From NCBI RefSeq assembly GCF_000379065.1, contig NZ_KB900614.1, positions 456,421 through 520,420 on the forward strand: DNA of 64,000 nucleotides, written 5' to 3'. The notes below the pieces were generated by a model. The model was not told the DNA's origin. It saw nothing but the letters and a program-made list of their open reading frames with translations, and did no database searches. The position numbers and the translations under genes were made by a program. Source of the DNA: Salinispora mooreana (GTDB lineage: Bacteria; Actinomycetota; Actinomycetes; Mycobacteriales; Micromonosporaceae). This document shows, piece by piece, positions 60,289 to 64,000 of the stretch (position 1 is the stretch's first letter; each line of letters opens with the position of its first letter).

Positions 60289-62610
60289 ATGACCGCACTC
60301 GTCGCCCCCACCCGCCCCGCCGACGACGACATCGAGCGGGCTCTCACCATCGCCCGCGGCCTCGTCCAGGCCGGGGTGCCGCTGTTCGTCGCCCCACCCC
60401 ACGTCGACGGCGAGTGTGTGCCCTGGTGTAAAGGCACATCGGTTTCCGGCTTCCACTTACCTAGGCGCTGGGAGACCAGCACCCCTACCCTCGACGTGGT
60501 CAACCGGTGGCGGCCCGGGTGGGCGCTGTGTGCCGTCATGGGCCACCGCATCGACCTACTCGACGTTGACCCCCGCAACGGCGGCGACACCACGGTGGGT
60601 GGCCTCAAAGCCGCCGGGGCGTGGCCGACCAGCTACGGCCAGGCCGCCACCCCGAGCGGCGGCACCCACGACTTCATCGCCGCTCTCGCCGTCGGCTCCC
60701 GTGACAACATCGCCCCCGGTGTTGACGTCAAGGGCGGACGCCCCGACGGTGACGGCCGCGGGTTCGCGTTCATCGCGCCCACCGTGCGTGTCTCGAAAAC
60801 CACCGGCCAGCCCGAACGCTACCGGTGGTTGATCGAACCCAACCTCGACGAGCTGGACGACGACGACAGCGGCGCCACCATCGCCGACATGATCCAACGC
60901 GCCCGCGGTAACCCCGCCGAGGCGACACCCGCTGCTCCGGTCAGCCTCCCCGACGGGCTGACCGGCCCGCACAACCCACACTCCGGCCACATCCCCGACG
61001 GCACCCGTCACGCCGCCCTCGTCTCCTACGCCGGGCACCTACGCAACCTGCCCGGGCTCACCCTTGCCGAAGCCGGAAACCTGATGCGGGCCCGATGGTC
61101 CGACTGCGCCCAGCCACCCGCCGCCCGCTACCCCGTCACCTGGGAAGAAGCCCACGACAAGCTCACCGACGTCTGGTACCGCTACCCCACAACCTCGCAG
61201 CAGCCCGCCACCCTCACCCCCGCTACGCAGCTCACCGCCGAAGCAGAAGCCGCCCGCCTCGCCCAGCTCACCGACAACGAACTCGTGCGCCTCCGCGCCC
61301 GCCGCGCCGCCGAAGCCACTCTCCGAGCCGAAACCGCGGCCCGCCTGCCACCACCGGATTTCGTCGCCCTCCCCGACCTACTCGCCGAGCCCGACGAACC
61401 CGTGCGCTACCTGGTCGACGAGCTGTGGCCCCGCCACGGCCGGGTCATGCTCGTCGCCCAAGCCAAAGCCGGAAAGACCACCCTGCGCGACAACCTGATC
61501 CGCAGCCTGGCCGACGGCACCCCGTTCCTCGACCGCTTCCACGCCGACCCGGTCCAGGACGGAACCATCGTCGTATTCGACGTCGAGCTGTCCCGGCAGA
61601 ATCTGCGCCGCTGGCTGGCCGACCAAACAATCACCAATCAGCAGCGCGTCATTGTGGTGCCCCTACGGGGCGCCGTGTCCTCATTCGACCTGTTCGACGA
61701 ACAGCGCCGCAATGAATGGGTTGAACGCATCCGGTCGGTTTCCGGTCGGACAGTCATTCTTGACTGCCTCGGTCCGGTACTCGCCGCGTTCGGCCTCGAC
61801 GAGAAAGACAACCGCGATGTCGGTCGGTTCCTCGTCGCCTTCGAAGCCCTTCTCAAAGAGGCTGATGTAGAAGAGGCGCTTGTGGTTCACCACATGGGCC
61901 ATAACGGAGAACGGGGGCGGGGAGCATCCCGGCTGCGGGACTGGCCCGACGCCGAATGGCGGCTTGTGCGCGCCGATGAAGACCGCGAGAACCCCGACCC
62001 GGCCCGCTACCTGACCGCCGTTGGTCGTGACGTCGAGCTACCCGAGACGCAGCTGGAGTTCACGGCCGCGAGTCGGCGCCTGACGGTGACCGGAGGCGGG
62101 TCCCGCAAGGAGGTGAAGGACGCGCGCTACCTCGACTTGGCGGTCGACTACGTGACCGTGAACCCGGGCCTGAGCCAAACCAAGATCGTGGCCGGGTTGG
62201 AGGAGAAGCACGGTGTCGTCCGGGACGATGCCCGCGCCGCGATCCGGTACGCAGTACAGATAGGGGCCATAAGGCAAGAAAAAGTCAACAATCGGGACAC
62301 AGCACACTACCTAGAAGCCGACCGCGCGGACCGCGCGGAACCCCGCGACCGCGCGGTTCCGCAACCGCGCGACCGCGCTTATATGGAAGCGCGCGGTTCG
62401 GTTCGCAGCGAACAAAGATCAAAAAACAGCGACCGCGCGGTCGCCACCTTCGCCGCCCCCGCCACCACCGGCTGCCCCTGCCACCGCCACACCCACTCAC
62501 AGGGCGACTGGGGCACCTGCCCACGATGCGGCAGCCGCTACCACCGACACGGCCCCGGACGGCTACGCCAATGCCCCCACTGCCACGGCCAAGGCGGCAG
62601 AACGCCATGA
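60289..62610 (+). CDS. Primase-polymerase / RecA-like ATPase replication protein
   Basis: A 773-residue multidomain replication protein. The N-terminal Prim-Pol domain has its catalytic Asp92 and Asp94 in HRIDLLDVDPRNGG. A RecA-like ATPase follows with Walker A at residues about 389-397 (AQAKAGKTTLRDN), TIVVFDVELSRQNLRRWL and TVILDCLGPVLAAFGLDEKDNRDVGR, then a winged-helix part and a C-terminal zinc ribbon (CPCHRHTHSQGDWGTCPRCGSR...CPHCHG). It resembles RepSA-type initiators of actinomycete integrative elements. A 14-codon ORF (60251) ends on its ATG. The 3' end of the gene holds iteron-like repeats that may be the origin. Confidence 0.85.
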   Translation: MTALVAPTRPADDDIERALTIARGLVQAGVPLFVAPPHVDGECVPWCKGTSVSGFHLPRRWETSTPTLDVVNRWRPGWALCAVMGHRIDLLDVDPRNGGDTTVGGLKAAGAWPTSYGQAATPSGGTHDFIAALAVGSRDNIAPGVDVKGGRPDGDGRGFAFIAPTVRVSKTTGQPERYRWLIEPNLDELDDDDSGATIADMIQRARGNPAEATPAAPVSLPDGLTGPHNPHSGHIPDGTRHAALVSYAGHLRNLPGLTLAEAGNLMRARWSDCAQPPAARYPVTWEEAHDKLTDVWYRYPTTSQQPATLTPATQLTAEAEAARLAQLTDNELVRLRARRAAEATLRAETAARLPPPDFVALPDLLAEPDEPVRYLVDELWPRHGRVMLVAQAKAGKTTLRDNLIRSLADGTPFLDRFHADPVQDGTIVVFDVELSRQNLRRWLADQTITNQQRVIVVPLRGAVSSFDLFDEQRRNEWVERIRSVSGRTVILDCLGPVLAAFGLDEKDNRDVGRFLVAFEALLKEADVEEALVVHHMGHNGERGRGASRLRDWPDAEWRLVRADEDRENPDPARYLTAVGRDVELPETQLEFTAASRRLTVTGGGSRKEVKDARYLDLAVDYVTVNPGLSQTKIVAGLEEKHGVVRDDARAAIRYAVQIGAIRQEKVNNRDTAHYLEADRADRAEPRDRAVPQPRDRAYMEARGSVRSEQRSKNSDRAVATFAAPATTGCPCHRHTHSQGDWGTCPRCGSRYHRHGPGRLRQCPHCHGQGGRTP
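62320..62444. repeat. Iteron-like repeats, candidate origin
   Basis: GACCGCGCGG occurs at 62320-62329, 62329-62338, 62347-62356 and 62431-62440, with partial copies at 62364-62379. GCGCGGTT-CCGC-AACCGCGC at 62351-62370 is a perfect hairpin. GCGACCGC-GCGGTCGC at 62429-62444 is a palindrome. An A-rich patch (AAAGATCAAAAAACAGC, 62413-62429) lies between. The repeats are also coding (DRADRAEPRDRAVPQPRDRA). Confidence 0.55.
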
Positions 62611-62936
62611 GCCACCTCCACACCACCCCCGTCAAGGTCCACACCTGCCACCGCTGCCGCACCGTCGTCCTCACCGGCTGGGCCGAAGGACTCCACACAC
62701 GAGCCGACCCCACACCCCTCAACAGGGCCGGCATCATCGCCGCCATCCTCACCACCCGAACCATCTACCGACTCACCCGAACCGGCCTCATCCACCTCGA
62801 CCAAGAACGCATCAAAAGCGCCAACCGCGCCCCCGTACTCCCAGAACACCACTGCGGGAACCCCACCCCCACCGAACACCACGCCACCACCACCGACGAC
62901 ACCACCGAAACAACAGAAGAGGTGATCCCGTTCTAA
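62607..62936 (+). CDS. Small zinc-ribbon-like element protein
   Basis: A 109-residue protein with CHRCRTVVLTGWAEG early and HHCGNPTP near the end, Thr-rich tail. ATGA overlap with the primase gene. Function unknown. Confidence 0.6.
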   Translation: MSHLHTTPVKVHTCHRCRTVVLTGWAEGLHTRADPTPLNRAGIIAAILTTRTIYRLTRTGLIHLDQERIKSANRAPVLPEHHCGNPTPTEHHATTTDDTTETTEEVIPF

Positions 62937-63295
62937 TGAGCGCCAGCAAACGAAAAGGAACCGCCTGGGAAACCGCAGTCGTCACCTACCTACGCGACAA
63001 CGGCGCACCCCACGCCGAACGCCGCACCCTCAACGGGGCAAACGACCGCGGCGACATCGCCGGAATCCCCGGCGTCGTCATCGAATGCAAAAACGAGAAA
63101 ACCGTCACCCTCGCCGCCTACGCCGACGAAACCAGCACAGAAACCGCTAACGACGGCGCCCGAATCGGCCTTGCCTGGATCAAGCGGCGCGGCAAAACCA
63201 GCCCCGCCCACGCCTACGTCCTCCTCGACGGCGCCACCGCTGTACGTCTGCTCTCCGACGCCGGCTACATCCCCAACGGAGCCACCGATGCCTGA
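62936..63295 (+). CDS. Hjc/Holliday-junction-resolvase-like nuclease
   Basis: A 119-residue PD-(D/E)XK protein: Glu12 (GTAWE), Asp40 (NDRGDIAGIPG) and Glu50-x-Lys52 (VVIECKNEK). Layout matches Hjc-like resolvases or VRR-NUC-type nucleases. A TAATG one-base overlap couples it to the previous gene. Likely resolves recombination intermediates of the element. Confidence 0.78.
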   Translation: MSASKRKGTAWETAVVTYLRDNGAPHAERRTLNGANDRGDIAGIPGVVIECKNEKTVTLAAYADETSTETANDGARIGLAWIKRRGKTSPAHAYVLLDGATAVRLLSDAGYIPNGATDA

Positions 63296-63770
63296 GCCCA
63301 CCCGCCTACCCATCTACGGCGAATGCCGCCACGACCACCACGCCACCACCACCGCCCCCGACGACTGCCAGCAGGCGCTCGAAACCCTCACCGACGTGTG
63401 GGCCGCCCTCAACCGCGCCGGCTGCCACAACCCCCTCGCCACCGCCGCCGAACTCGTCGACCAACTCGCCGCCGAGCGCGACAGCTTCCGCCATGCCCTC
63501 TCCGTCGCGGGTGACCTCATCGTCGAGATCCGCGACGACACAAAGCGCACCGACCAAGAGCGCGTGTCTGCATGGGACATCCTCGGTTCCCGGCCCAGCA
63601 GCGCGCACGACGCGGGCACCCTGATCCGCTACTGCGTCTACCCGGGATGTCGCCGGAGTTATCGCGCAGATGTCGGCCCATCGGATCGGGGCTGGATGCG
63701 TCTGCGTGGCCTCACGGTGCTCTGCCCGGACCACAGCACCGCCGCCGCCGGCAGCACGCAGGAGGGCTGA
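63288..63770 (+). CDS. Element protein with two Cys/His clusters
   Basis: A 160-residue protein with a Cys/His start (YGECRHDHHATTTAPDDC) and end (YCVYPGCRRSY ... TVLCPDHS), separated by a helical region. The end resembles a C-x4-C...C-x2-H zinc site. Eight-base overlap with the Hjc-like gene. No family recognised. Confidence 0.55.
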   Translation: MPEPTRLPIYGECRHDHHATTTAPDDCQQALETLTDVWAALNRAGCHNPLATAAELVDQLAAERDSFRHALSVAGDLIVEIRDDTKRTDQERVSAWDILGSRPSSAHDAGTLIRYCVYPGCRRSYRADVGPSDRGWMRLRGLTVLCPDHSTAAAGSTQEG

Positions 63771-63773
63771 CTG

Positions 63774-64000
63774 GTGCTGACCATCACCGACCTGTTCTGC
63801 GGCGCCGGCGGGTCGTCCTCCGGCGCGATCCAGGTGCCCGGGGTGCGGGTGCGCATGGCCGCGAACCACTGGCGACTCGCGGTGGACACGCACAACACCA
63901 ACCACCCCGACGCCGATCACGACTGCGCGGACATCTCCCAGACCGACCCGCGCCGCTACCCGGCCACCGACATCCTGTGGGCATCCCCGGAGTGCACCAA
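63774..64000 (+). CDS. DNA cytosine-5 methyltransferase, partial
   Basis: The window ends 75 codons in. DLFCGAGGSSSGA is motif I (SAM binding) and ILWASPECT contains the motif IV Pro-Cys in the SPEC form, as in Dcm-type phage enzymes. GTG start at 63774 after the previous stop. Such enzymes on mobile elements often protect DNA from host restriction. Confidence 0.85.
   Translation, partial: MLTITDLFCGAGGSSSGAIQVPGVRVRMAANHWRLAVDTHNTNHPDADHDCADISQTDPRRYPATDILWASPECT

Larger units (their letters stand above)
53937..64000 (+). mobile_element. Left part of an integrated mobile element
   Basis: Starts at a tRNA-Val 3' remnant; the next gene is a repressor-like XRE gene divergent from a long co-directional operon of tightly overlapping small genes. 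The operon encodes a putative replication and recombination module and a methyltransferase, and continues past the window. Such content suits an actinomycete integrative element or prophage. Integrase, transfer and structural genes would be beyond 64000, where the complete tRNA should also lie. Confidence 0.75.

Overview
The window is very GC-rich actinobacterial DNA. Housekeeping gene content (glnA, glnE, a second glutamine synthetase, lipA, panB, glutamine-dependent nadE, an F420-dependent reductase, bacterial type A rnpB), GTG starts and ATGA/GTGA overlaps all point to Micromonosporaceae. Salinispora or Micromonospora is my best guess, from recall of gene order and protein style; no search was run.

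Layout. (1) 0-26 kb is core chromosome: a GntR-controlled ABC transporter, lipA, a GT-C membrane protein, an RDD protein, glnA with a GlnR box, two further large membrane proteins, then glnE with an amidotransferase-like gene lacking its catalytic Cys, LD-carboxypeptidase, a glnA2-type synthetase, nadE, panB, two tandem lipoprotein paralogues, an F420:NADPH oxidoreductase, and a divergent VOC/TetR pair around a perfect 27-bp palindrome. (2) 26-37 kb is an accessory region, partly low in GC. It holds a lysozyme-like secreted protein with a long leader, a catalytically dead trypsin-fold protein fused to about ten FG-GAP repeats, a lipoprotein gene broken at an eight-G tract, an unknown secreted protein, an IS1634-type insertion, an isolated GT2 glycosyltransferase, an orphan type I-E CRISPR mini-array (4 repeats, 3 spacers, no cas genes) and a frameshifted IS481-type element with a passenger gene beside an older IS481 relic. 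(3) 37-53.7 kb is core again: rnpB, TauE/SafE, the conserved rnhC / zinc-ribbon / Nif3 operon, an XRE-TPR regulator with a flavoprotein, a stand-alone Prim-Pol-like protein, a SWIM/SNF2 helicase pair, CsaB-like pyruvyltransferase, a hydrolase, a Tat-exported polysaccharide deacetylase and a TMEM175-type channel. (4) From 53.94 kb to the right edge is the left part of an integrated mobile element (actinomycete integrative element or prophage). Its edge is a tRNA-Val(UAC) 3'-half remnant.

How the genes fit together. The glutamine block pairs synthetase I (adenylylation Tyr present) with its adenylyltransferase GlnE and a GlnA2-type synthetase without that Tyr; the glutamine-using NAD synthase follows. 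The mobile element has a divergent repressor-like switch with palindromic operators, then one long co-directional operon. That operon runs from tiny overlapping genes to a putative replication/recombination module: a RecB/Cas4-like nuclease with Fe-S cysteines, a putative DNA-binding protein, a Prim-Pol/RecA-like ATPase with iteron-like repeats inside its 3' end, an Hjc-like nuclease and a 5-methylcytosine methyltransferase that runs off the window. Integrase, transfer or structural genes are not in view.
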